Positions 47,369-55,772 of a stretch of DNA of 64,000 nucleotides are shown here, piece by piece. Source of the stretch: Planctomycetota bacterium (GTDB lineage: Bacteria > Planctomycetota > J058 > J103); the NCBI GenBank assembly GCA_026004615.1, contig BPJM01000012.1:1-64000 (forward strand). Direction: 5' to 3'. The stretch's first letter is position 1. Each line of letters opens with the position of its first letter. The notes below the pieces were generated by a model. The model did no database searches. It had not been told where the DNA came from and was given only the letters and a program-made list of their open reading frames with translations. The translations under genes and the position numbers were made by a program.

Positions 47369-48754
47369 ATGAGCCCGCGTGCTGCCGCCCCTCGCAGAGC
47401 GCCCCTGCGTACTTCGCCGCCGCGCGCCACCGGCACGATCTGGTACATGGGGGTGAAGACCCGGTTGCTCGACCGGCTGGAGGGTGCGATCGCCCCGCTG
47501 CTGGCGGCGGCGGAGGCGCAGCGGCCGGGCGAGCCGGTGCTGCTGGATCTGTTCGCCGGTACGGGGGTCGTCGGGGCGCGGCTCGCCGAGCGGGCGCGCG
47601 TGGTCGCCTGCGACGTGCAGGCGTATGCAGCGGTGCTGGCGGCGAGTCGCCTGTTGCCGGTGACCGGCCTTGAGGCGGCGCTGCGGGCGGCGCTGGGGCG
47701 CGCGGCGCGCGCCCGCACCGCGTTGCAGCTTCGCTACGCCCAGGCGCTGGCACGCGAGCGAGCGCTGCTGCCCGCGGCGGCCGCCGGCGGCACCGCGGGC
47801 GGCCGGCCGCGCTCGCGCGCGGCGGCGCGTGCGGCGCTTGTGGCCTACCGCCGGGCCGTGCTGGCCGAGGCGGCGAGCCACCAGCCCGAGTGCGAGGTCG
47901 CGGCGCGCGATGCGGATGGTTTTCCGCCGTGTCTGCTCACCGCCTACTACCGCAACGTCTACTTCGGGGTCGAGCAGGCGATCGAGCTCGATGCGCTGCG
48001 CTACGGGATCGAGGGCGAGACCGAGCCCCGGCGCCGCCAGGCGCTCCTGGCGGCGCTGCTCTATGCGGCCAGCCGCGCCACCTCCGCCACCGCGCACTTC
48101 GCGCAGCCGCGCGCGCTCGGGCGGCTGCGGGAGGTGCGGGCGCTGGCACGGCGGCGCACGATCCAGGTCCGGCGCCTGTTCGTGGCCCGCGCGCGGGTGC
48201 TGGCGGCGGAAGCCGAGCAGGCCCGGCTGCTCCAGCGCAGCGAGGCCAACGAGGTCCACTGCGTCGAGTACCGCCAGCTGCTCGCGCGCTGGGGCGAGCG
48301 CCGTCTCGATGTGGTCTATGCCGATCCGCCGTATACCGCCGACAACTACTCCCGCTTCTACCACGTGCTGGAAACCCTGGTGCGCTACGACTACCCGCCG
48401 CTGGAGCGCCGTGGCGGGCGGTTGCTCAAGGGGCGCTATCCGGTGCGCGCGCGGCGCCACCAGTCGCGTTTCTGCAGTCCGGCCACGGTCGAGCAGGAGT
48501 TCCGCACGGTCTGCGGCTTCGCCGCCGGGCGCGGCGCGGCGCTGGTCTGGTCCTATTCGGCCAGCAACGGCCTGCTGGTGCGCGCCTGTTACGGCGGGCG
48601 GCTGGAGCCGCTGCGGGCGCTGTTGCGAGAGTACTTCGGCGAGGTGCGGTTGCAGCGCTGCCGCATGCGGCACTCCGGGGCGGGCTCGCGCAACCACGAC
48701 GCCGAGGAGCTGATCGCGGTCTGCACGCGGCCGCACGGACCGCTACGGGACTGA
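47369..48754 (+). CDS. D12-class DNA adenine methyltransferase, first of a pair
   Basis: 461 residues. It shows the order of D12 (Dam-like) N6-adenine methyltransferases: IWYMGVKTRLL near 24-34 (the FxGxK AdoMet-binding start), motif I LLDLFAGTGVVG (about 59-70), then the catalytic DPPY in VVYADPPYTADNYSRFYHVL (about 315-335). The spacing between motif I and DPPY is long (about 250 residues against about 110-140 in Dam), filled by an Arg/Ala-rich helical region that probably holds the target-recognition domain. The gene is followed after 1 bp by a second D12 enzyme. No restriction endonuclease gene is recognisable nearby. The start is supported only by homology and the promoter position. Confidence 0.83.
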   Translation: MSPRAAAPRRAPLRTSPPRATGTIWYMGVKTRLLDRLEGAIAPLLAAAEAQRPGEPVLLDLFAGTGVVGARLAERARVVACDVQAYAAVLAASRLLPVTGLEAALRAALGRAARARTALQLRYAQALARERALLPAAAAGGTAGGRPRSRAAARAALVAYRRAVLAEAASHQPECEVAARDADGFPPCLLTAYYRNVYFGVEQAIELDALRYGIEGETEPRRRQALLAALLYAASRATSATAHFAQPRALGRLREVRALARRRTIQVRRLFVARARVLAAEAEQARLLQRSEANEVHCVEYRQLLARWGERRLDVVYADPPYTADNYSRFYHVLETLVRYDYPPLERRGGRLLKGRYPVRARRHQSRFCSPATVEQEFRTVCGFAAGRGAALVWSYSASNGLLVRACYGGRLEPLRALLREYFGEVRLQRCRMRHSGAGSRNHDAEELIAVCTRPHGPLRD

Positions 48755-48755
48755 G

Positions 48756-49953
48756 ATGCCGGGCCTGCACGCAGAGCCGCCGCCGCCTCGCGCCGCGCCG
48801 CCGGCGCCGTACCTGCCGGCGGGCGCACGCACGGTGCGCTTCATCGGCTGCAAGAGCCGCCTGCTGGGTGCGATCGAGGGGCTGTTGCACGCCCGGGGCG
48901 TGCGGGGCGGGACCCTGCTCGATGTGTTCAGTGGGACCGCGGTGCTGGCCCGCCACTTCCGGGCCCGCGGCTGGCGCGTGCTGGCGAACGACCGGCTGCG
49001 GCTGTCCTATGTGCTGCAGGCCGCGGTGCTCGAGGTCGAGGGCAGCCCGCCCGACCTCGTGGCGCATTGGCGGGCGATCGAGCGCGCGCCGGACGTGGAG
49101 GGTGTCGTCACCCGGCACTACTCCCCGGAGGGAGCTGCGGGTCGCTGGTTTTTTCCGTCCCCAGCACGCGCGTCGCATCGACGCGGCGCTGGAGTACCTG
49201 GCGGCCGCCCGGGCAGCGGGGGCCATCAGTGCGGGAGCGTTCAAGCTGCTGCTCGCGGGGGTGGTGTGCGGGGCCGACCGGGTCGCCAACATCTGCGGCA
49301 CCTACGGGGCGTTCCTCAAGCGCTGGCAGCCCAATACCGCCGGGCCGTTCGCGCTCGTGCTGCCGCTGCCGCCCGCGGGTCCGCTCGGCCGCGCGCACTG
49401 CGAGGATGCCAACCAGCTGGTGCGCCGGCTCGAGCAGCCGCTCGACGTGCTGTACATCGACCCGCCGTACAACGGGCGCGAGTACTGCGCCAACTACCAC
49501 GTGCTGGAGGTCATCGCTCGCCGCCCCTTCCTCGACGCGGCGGCACTCCGGCGGCTGGAGGCGTCGATCTACGGCAAGACGGGGCTCGTGCCCTACGAGC
49601 GCAGCCGCTACTGCCGGCGGCGCCAGGTGGCCGCCGCGCTGGCGGAGCTGGTCGCCGCGGCACCGGCGCGCCACGTCGTCGTGAGCTACAGCGAGGAGGG
49701 GCTGCTCGGGGCCGAGGAGATCCGCCAGGCGCTGGCGCGCGGCCTCGGGGTGGCGCCGTCGGCGATCGAGCACCACCGCCTGTCGCTGCGCCGGTTTCGC
49801 AGCGACGCGGACGGGCGCAGTGCCCGCCTGGACGGCGAGCGCCGTACCCGGCCCCGCCGCTACCGCCAGCTCGAGGGCCGCGGGCGCGACGAGCTGCAGG
49901 AGTGGCTGTTCTACGCGCGGCGGCCGCTGGCCGCCGCAGGCCGCACGGCCTGA
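48756..49953 (+). CDS. D12-class DNA adenine methyltransferase, second of a pair; one frameshift
   Basis: About 398 residues after removing one G near 49132 (length 3n+1). It starts 1 bp after the first enzyme's stop. Motifs: VRFIGCKSRLL (about 28-38), motif I LLDVFSGTAVLA (about 53-64), and DPPY in VLYIDPPYNGREYCANYHVL (about 230-250). The recognition region between them differs from that of the first enzyme, so the two probably methylate different sequences or the two strands of one asymmetric site. VVSYSEEGLL near 305 matches the motif following DPPY in this family. The C-terminus is Arg-rich. The absence of a nuclease suggests an orphan, regulatory or protective methylation pair. Confidence 0.83.
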
Positions 49954-50087
49954 GGCGCCCGCGCCGGCGGGCGCGAACGCGGCGGGCCCCCTGGCCTGGG
50001 GCAAGCTGCGGCGGTTGCGCCGATTTCGCGCGGCGCGCCTCAACCCCGGGGGCGGGGCAGCCGATAGCTGGAGGGGAGGGAACCTGC

Positions 50088-50288
50088 ATGCGCCGCGCGC
50101 TGGCTGCTCTTGTGGGGACGGGCGCAGTGCTGCTGGCCACCAGCGGTTGCGGGCAGCTGACCGTCTGTCCCGCGCGCCCGCTCGATCCGCCGCTGCTCGC
50201 CGCCGAGCGCGCGGCGCTGCTCCAGGTGCTGGCCGAGCGCGCTGGCGCACACGGGTCCGTTTCGGCCGGCGCTCGGGTGCGGTTCTGA
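50088..50288 (+). CDS. Small lipoprotein, hypothetical
   Basis: 66 residues. A strong ribosome site (GGAGGGGAGGG) precedes the ATG. A short signal with lipobox LLATSGC (Cys about residue 21) is followed by a 45-residue mature part (GQLTVCPARPLDPPLLAAER and onward) with one more cysteine and no recognised domain. It is preceded by 134 bp after the methyltransferase pair and followed by a larger lipoprotein gene with its own promoter. The clean lipobox and ribosome site make it believable despite its size. Confidence 0.6.
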   Translation: MRRALAALVGTGAVLLATSGCGQLTVCPARPLDPPLLAAERAALLQVLAERAGAHGSVSAGARVRF

Positions 50289-50476
50289 GCCGGCGGCGGC
50301 GGCGGTGATCTGCCCGCGCCAGCCCGGCGCGGCACAGCCGCGGCTCGGGGTGGCGGTCGGGCACGTCCCTGTGCTGCTCAGCCCCTGGCGCCCGCTGCGT
50401 GCGAGCCCTGCCATGGCCGGGCTCGCGCGCAGCGGCGGGCACTTCCATCGGGTTGCCCCAAGACCGCGCGGCGGCC

Positions 50477-50505
50477 TTGACGCGAGAGAGGGAGTGCAGT
50501 AACCT
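50477..50505 (+). promoter_or_regulatory. Promoter of the large lipoprotein gene
   Basis: TTGACG (50477-50482), a 17-bp spacer, TAACCT (50500-50505). The predicted start near 50512 leaves a leader of about 29 nt before the ATG at 50541. The -35 matches consensus in five of six positions. Confidence 0.6.
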
Positions 50506-50540
50506 CCGCGAAACGACCATCCGTTCGATAGGTGCGTCCC

Positions 50541-52680
50541 ATGTCGGTCCTCTCCCGCGCGTGTGGCGCTTGTGCGCGCAGGCCCCAGCGGTGCCGTCCC
50601 GCGGCTCTGTTGTGTGCCGCGCTGCTGCTCGCCGCCTGTGGGGGCGGGGGAGGAGGCGGTGGCGGGGCGGCCGGCGGTGCGGCGGCCAGCGCCAATCCCG
50701 GCAGCGCGACCAACGAGGCGCAGTGGCGCACCGCGCTGGCAGCGCTGGCACAGGCACCCAGCCCCGATCCGGTGCGGCTGGAGCCGGCGGCCCTGGCCGC
50801 CTACAACGAGCTGGTGGCGCGCAACTGGCCGCACCTGGTGCCGCGGGTGCGGCGCGAGCTGGAGGCGGAGCTCAGGGCCGCGATCGGCAGCGCGCTCGGT
50901 GGTCTGCAGCTCGTCTCGCTGAGCGGGATCGCGCTCGATATCGATGCCCCACCGGCGCTCGGCGCCTCCGCCCCCGGCCTGCAGCAGACGCTCGAGCTGC
51001 TCGCGCCGGCTCCACCGCACAGCTGGTCGCTGCGGCTCGATGCGGTGCTCGGCGGCACCGTGCCGCTCGTGATCGGCGGGGTCAGCACCCAGCTGACCGT
51101 GCAGCTCGCGGTCGAGCTCGAGGCGGCACAGGTGCGCGTGTCGGTGCCGCTCCAGTTCGACTTCAGCCGCCCGCAGTGGCCGGAGCTGCGCAGCCTGGGC
51201 ACGCCGCAGGTGCAGTTGCAGCTCGTGCTGCGCTCGCCGGATCCGCTGCTGCAGCAGCTGCTGGGCACGGCGACGGCGCTGTTGGACCCGGTGGTGCGCG
51301 CCGCGCTCGCCTCGGCGGCGATCTACGCCCAGTACCAGCTCGGTCCGCTCGCGCTGCAGGCGATGCCGCAGGGCCAGCTGTGGGGGCGGGGCGGGCCGCC
51401 GCTGGCGCCGAGCCCGGGGGCGCCCGACCTCGAGCGGCTGGGCGATGCGATCCTGGACGAGATCGTGCGCCACCATCTGCCGTTCGGCAATCTGTACCCG
51501 GCGGTGTTCGACACCCCGCACCAGGGCGGCAACCTGGTGGGCTGGCGGCATCACGGGGATTCCGCGATGTGGACCGGAGCGCTGCTCGGCATGCTCGCCT
51601 ACCGGTGGGATCTCTCGCACGAGCAGCGGCTGATGCCGATCGCGCAGCGGCATCGTCGAGGCCTACGACGTGATGTCGCGCGTGGCGAGCGGCGATCCGG
51701 GCCTGCTCGCGCGCACCGTGATGCCGCTCTCCTCGCCCCACGCAGCCGACATCCTGCGCAATAGCAGCGCGTTCACCGGGGTGGTCGATGGCGTCGCCTA
51801 CGCCGCGATCGGGGACACCTCGCGCGACAGCTACACCGGCACCTTCTTCGGGCTCGGGCAGGCCTACCATCGCATGCCGGCTCTGCGCGCGGCGATCGCA
51901 CCGATCGTGGGGCGGCTGCTCGAGCACCTGGAGGCGCGCGACTGGACGATCTACCAGGCGCGCGGCCAGGCCAACGTCGGGCCGCAGGGGCCCGAGCCGG
52001 TGATGACGTTCGTGCAGGCGCCGACCCAGGTGCTCGCCTTCTTGAGCATCGGCGCCCGCATCGATCCGGGGCGCTGGGAGCCGGTGCGCCGCCGGTATGC
52101 GCCGCTCGCCGACCAGCAGTGGCTGCACGCCTGGTTCAGCGCGCACGAGGTCTACTACGGCTATTACGGTTTCCATCTCGAGCACCTGAACCTGACCAGC
52201 CTGTGCGAGCTGGAGACCGATCCCGGCCGCTACCGGGCGCACCTGCGCACGCTCCGCATCCTGCGCGAGGCGCTGGGCCACCATCAGAACGCCATGTTCG
52301 ATGCGGTGTGGGGCGCGCTGGTGCCGCCGGCGGCGGCGGCGATGGCGGATCCGGTGCGGCTCGCGCTCCAGCGCTGGACGCTGCGGCCCCGCCGCGGTTT
52401 CACGATCCGCAACAGCCAGGACCCCGCCATCGCGAAGACGACCTACACCACCACGATCCCCAACCAGACCGGCGGGCCCAACCAGCCGATCCAGACCGGG
52501 CCGCGCACGGTCGAGGTGGCGGTCTATCCGCTGCCGATCGAGAAGCGTCCCTCGACCGCCTATCTGTGGAGCTCGAGCCCCTTCGAGCTCGACGGGGCGG
52601 TCGACCCGCACGAGCAGCACCCCGGGCTCGATCTGCTCTTGCCGTACTGGTTGGCCCGCAACCACGGGGTGCTGCGCTGA
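50541..52680 (+). CDS. Large lipoprotein, helical C-terminal domain; one frameshift
   Basis: About 712 residues after removing one base near 51650 (CAGCGGCATC, length 3n+1). Lipobox LLLAAC (Cys about 33) is followed by a run of nine Gly and a flexible linker. The first domain (about 60-270) is beta-rich with repeated QLQLVLRS-type strands and may be lipid- or protein-binding. The second (about 310-600) has DTPHQGGNLVGWRHHGDSAM, the break, then EAYDVMSRVASGDPGLL and QWLHAWFSAHEVYYGYYGFH. This aromatic-rich helical pattern resembles alpha/alpha-barrel glycosidases or epimerases, but I cannot name a family. It is an envelope-anchored protein, function unknown. Paired hairpins follow the stop. 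Confidence 0.65.
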
Positions 52681-52713
52681 AGGGCCGCCGGCGGGTGTGA
52701 GGCCGAGTCGCCA

Positions 52714-52737
52714 GCCGCGCGCGAGGGGGCGCGCGGC
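52714..52737. terminator. Hairpin 1 between convergent lipoprotein genes
   Basis: GCCGCGCGC and GCGCGCGGC form a perfect 9-bp stem with a 6-nt loop, 34 bp after the stop of the plus-strand lipoprotein. No U-tract. A GGCGATCGCC palindrome (52735-52744) follows immediately. Confidence 0.45.
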
Positions 52738-52810
52738 GATCGCCAGCCCGCGCTGGGGCGGCTGTGCCGAGGGGGACCGGCGGCGAGCGCGCGGCAGGCG
52801 CTGGCAGAGC

Positions 52811-52844
52811 GCGGCGGCCCGCGCCGCCCGGCGCGGGCCGCCGC
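52811..52844. terminator. Hairpin 2 between convergent lipoprotein genes
   Basis: A perfect 14-bp stem (GCGGCGGCCCGCGC and its complement) with the loop CGCCCG, 27 bp past the stop of the minus-strand DUF4382 gene. With hairpin 1 it brackets the 190-bp convergent gap. It could end transcription from either side, but has no U-tract. Confidence 0.5.
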
Positions 52845-52870
52845 GATCGGTGGGCAAGGGGGCCGCGGGG

Positions 52871-53764
52871 TCAGGGGAGCTCGAGGTCCACGGTGGTCAC
52901 GCTTCCGACCAGCACCTGCACGCCGTTCACGCGGGCGGTGCGCGAGCCGTCGCTCGCATGGACATCGTATGTGCCTTCCGGCAAGCCGAGCACGCGGTAC
53001 TCCCCGAGCGGCTGCTCGGGGCTCTGGCCATCGCCGGTGGCGGTGCTGGCGGCGATGTCGTCCGACTTGGCGGGAGCGCCGTTCGGCACGAGCACCGAGA
53101 CCGTCACCTTCGCGAGCAGATTGCCGTTCGCATCCGTCACCGTGCCCGCGATCTCGCCCGTGGTCGACTCGTTGGCGACACGGATCACCGGTCCCAAGAG
53201 GTAGGTCTGCGCGTCCATGGGCTCGGCGCTCGCCGGAAGCGGCAGGAACGTCTTGGAGAGATCGAAATCGAGCAGCAGCGTCTCGCTGAAGCCGTCGACG
53301 ATCTCCACTGGCGGATCGATGGGCAGCACCAGCCCGCTCGCCGCCTGGTTGGTGAGCTGGATGGTGCCATGATCGGTCGACCAGGTCTTGGCCTGCTGGC
53401 CGTCCTGGAGCACCAGCGTGGCCGCGCTGAACGACAGCCGGAGCTGGCGGTAGGTGCCGGACGGCAGGCTCTTGGCGTCGACCAGCACCTGTTTCACGCC
53501 GTTGGACAGCCTTGCGAGGTCCATGACGATCGGGTTGGCGGGGTCGTCATACAGGGTCTTGAAGCCGGACTGGGCGCCTGCCTGGGCGTGGATCTGGATC
53601 TTCGAGACCTTCACCTCCGCCTTTTGGACCAGGTGGTGGTGGATGAAGGCGGCGTCGGTCGCCTGGAGCGTCAGCGTGCCGCTGCCGCCGCCGTTCGAGT
53701 CGCTGCAGCCGATCAGCAGCGCGCCACCCAACAGCGCGCCCGCGATGGGGATCGAGGCCCGCAT
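52871..53764 (-). CDS. DUF4382-type lipoprotein with a carboxypeptidase-regulatory-like domain
   Basis: 297 residues. The signal ends at lipobox ALLIGC (Cys about residue 20), followed by Ser/Gly. The next domain (about 30-190) matches the DUF4382 pattern: LTLQATDAAFIHHHLVQKAE, VKVSKIQIHA, then a central VLVDAKSLPSGTYRQLRLSF. The last 90 residues form a carboxypeptidase-regulatory/CNA-B-like beta-sandwich (GEIAGTVTDANGNLLAKVTV to LGEYRVLGLPEGTYDVHASD). No catalytic residues; such proteins are surface binding or structural factors. A TATAGT (53880-53885, minus) 115 bp before the ATG is a possible -10. Confidence 0.85.
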   Translation of the reverse strand: MRASIPIAGALLGGALLIGCSDSNGGGSGTLTLQATDAAFIHHHLVQKAEVKVSKIQIHAQAGAQSGFKTLYDDPANPIVMDLARLSNGVKQVLVDAKSLPSGTYRQLRLSFSAATLVLQDGQQAKTWSTDHGTIQLTNQAASGLVLPIDPPVEIVDGFSETLLLDFDLSKTFLPLPASAEPMDAQTYLLGPVIRVANESTTGEIAGTVTDANGNLLAKVTVSVLVPNGAPAKSDDIAASTATGDGQSPEQPLGEYRVLGLPEGTYDVHASDGSRTARVNGVQVLVGSVTTVDLELP

Positions 53765-54190
53765 GGCTCGTCCTCCGGTCTTCCTCTCGCTCGGCGGCGG
53801 GCCTCGACGGATCGGTGCTCGACCAGGCCCGCGCTGCGGGGCGCGAAGCAGGGCTCGTGCCCCGGGGCGCTAGCCTTCCACTATAGCATTCGCTGCGAGT
53901 CGATGGCGTCCGCCCGGACGGCGGGACGGTGCGGCGCGGGCGCGTTGCGGGAGCCGAGAACGACGTACGGCGCGGCCCATTTCGCCCCACCTCCCCGCCG
54001 TGCGCGCGCGGCGAGAGCGCCTGGCATGCCGGAGCCGGCGGGCGCGGCGCTGCGCGCGCTGCGGCCGCGCCCGCTCGGAGCCGGCGGCCTGGCTTCCATG
54101 CGGGCGCCACGCCTGCATGCCGCCGGCCCCTCGCCCACCCGCCCGTGCGATGGCGCCGTCGCTTGCAGGCCGCCGCTGCCGGCAGCGCGG
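53765..54190. other. Intergenic region, 426 bp
   Basis: The region lies between two minus-strand lipoprotein genes. It contains the TATAGT -10 candidate for the DUF4382 gene at 53880-53885 in a short A/T-richer patch (53878-53900), and otherwise G/C-rich sequence with no gene I can support. No terminator with a U-tract was found for the ceramidase-like gene that ends at 54191. Confidence 0.5.
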
Positions 54191-55627
54191 CTAGCGCACG
54201 CCCGCGAGCTGGCGCGCGGCGGCATCGATCACGAGCTGGCCGGTCTGCGGGCCGTACAGCGTCGAGCGGCCCTCGTAGTCGGCGCGCACGTACTCGGCGA
54301 GCGTGGTCACGTAGCCCATGTGGTCGTTGGCCAGGCCGGCGACGAAGGTGTGCGCGAAGCCCAGCGCCGCTCCCTGCTGCTTGATCGCGAGTCCGATCTC
54401 GGTGATCGGCTCGCCCGGCACCGTCGCGATCGCCACCTCCCCCAGCCGCCACGCCTGGAACGGCAGCTGCCGCGGCAGCCACTCCGGCAACAGCGGCAGC
54501 ACCACCCCGGGCAGGAAGTTGCACGCATCCGTGCCCGCCCCCGGGATCGGCAGGCAGCCGACGTTGTAGCTCGGCGCGGGCATGGGGACGAGCTCGTAGG
54601 CGGTCCGCAGCTCCGGGCTCGTGCTGGTCGCGATCGCCGGCCAGAGCGCGGCCGCGGTCTCGGCGAGCAGCGTGCCGACCGCCTGCGCGCCGCTGTAGCC
54701 GCCGGCCGCCGGCGCCACATCCCCCTCCGCTCCGTTGACGAACAGCGCCACCCCGCCGCCGAGCCGGGCCTCCAGCTCGCGCTCCGCGTAGCCCATCACA
54801 TCGGCGGAGAACAGCAGGTTGTCTGGGCCGAGCGCCGTGCCGTGCACCGCGAAGTTGAGCACGGCGGCGATCGGCGCCCCGCCCTGCCGCGCCACCACCT
54901 TGATCAGGCCCAGCTCCGGGTCGACCACCCCCGGCCGGCCGGAGCGGTTGCGGGAGGCGCGGTGCTCCTGCGCCACCCCCGCGCCCAGCTCCGCCGGCGC
55001 CAGCGCCGCCACCGCCTGCAGGAGCGCGCGCTCGCAGCCCTGCAGCATGCCGCGGTAGGTGGCCTCGTGGAAGCAGTCCACCGCCACGATCTGCCACAGC
55101 CGTTCATCGGCGACCGCGCCCGGACCGGAATGGGTGTGGGTGGCGGTGACCATGAGGTCGGCCGGCGCGATGCCCAGCCCGGCGGCGATCGCCTCCAGGT
55201 CGCGGCGCAGCTTGCCGCTCACTCCGACGGTGTCGAGCTTGATCAGCGCCAGCCGCCGCCCGCCGCGCTCCAGCACCAGCGCCCGCGCCGTGATCGGATC
55301 GTGCACGCCGCGCGCGGGCTGGAACAGCACCGCCGCATCGCTGGGGTCCGGATCGAAGCACACTCCCGCGATCGCGAGCAGATTCAGCGGAATCGTGCGC
55401 GCATCGAGCAGCCGGCGGGGATCGCCGCCGTAGCCTGCGAGCGGGGCGCCGGTGCCGGGCGTGATGTCGACCACGGCGGCGCCGGCCCGCAGCGGCGCAG
55501 GGCTGCTCGTGCCGCCGGCGCCGGCGGAGCCCGCCGCGCCACCTCCAGCCCCGCCCCCGCCTCCGCTGCACGCCACCAGCCCCAGCACCGCGACCAGAGG
55601 CCACCACCTCGCGAGCCAGACCGCCAT
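54191..55627 (-). CDS. Neutral ceramidase-like lipoprotein
   Basis: 478 residues. Lipobox GLVAC (Cys about residue 20) with a Gly-rich linker anchors it. The rest matches the neutral/alkaline ceramidase N-terminal domain: AAVVDITPGTGAPLAGYGG (50-68), ALIKLDTVGVSG, zinc-type VTATHTHSGPG (about 157-167), NFAVHGTALGPDN and VNGAEGDVAPAAGGYSG. True ceramidases cleave the amide of ceramide with a serine in SNAGD; here that place reads NGAEGD with no serine, and the C-terminal Ig-like domain is missing. The substrate may therefore be another amide or ester, or the protein may be non-catalytic. A TTGACA promoter lies 45 nt upstream of the start. A second family member lies at 59333. Confidence 0.85.
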   Translation of the reverse strand: MAVWLARWWPLVAVLGLVACSGGGGGAGGGAAGSAGAGGTSSPAPLRAGAAVVDITPGTGAPLAGYGGDPRRLLDARTIPLNLLAIAGVCFDPDPSDAAVLFQPARGVHDPITARALVLERGGRRLALIKLDTVGVSGKLRRDLEAIAAGLGIAPADLMVTATHTHSGPGAVADERLWQIVAVDCFHEATYRGMLQGCERALLQAVAALAPAELGAGVAQEHRASRNRSGRPGVVDPELGLIKVVARQGGAPIAAVLNFAVHGTALGPDNLLFSADVMGYAERELEARLGGGVALFVNGAEGDVAPAAGGYSGAQAVGTLLAETAAALWPAIATSTSPELRTAYELVPMPAPSYNVGCLPIPGAGTDACNFLPGVVLPLLPEWLPRQLPFQAWRLGEVAIATVPGEPITEIGLAIKQQGAALGFAHTFVAGLANDHMGYVTTLAEYVRADYEGRSTLYGPQTGQLVIDAAARQLAGVR

Positions 55628-55678
55628 CGCCGTCCTCCGCGCGGAATCCCACCGGGCCGCCCCCGCAGGGAAGGAGCC

Positions 55679-55707
55679 ATCTCACCCTCGGCCACAAGCC
55701 GTGTCAA
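55679..55707 (-). promoter_or_regulatory. Promoter of the ceramidase-like lipoprotein gene
   Basis: On the minus strand a perfect TTGACA -35 (55702-55707), a 17-bp spacer and TGAGAT (55679-55684). The start near 55672 gives a leader of about 45 nt. Confidence 0.55.
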
Positions 55708-55772
55708 CACCGAGAGCGCTGCTGGCCGCACGATGCCGCTTGCGGGCTCCATGCCGCCCGGCCAGCTCGGCC

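Noticed and set aside
47369..49953. Complete restriction-modification system
   Set aside because: Both genes are methyltransferases; neither neighbour shows a nuclease motif. The flanking genes encode a histidine kinase and lipoproteins.
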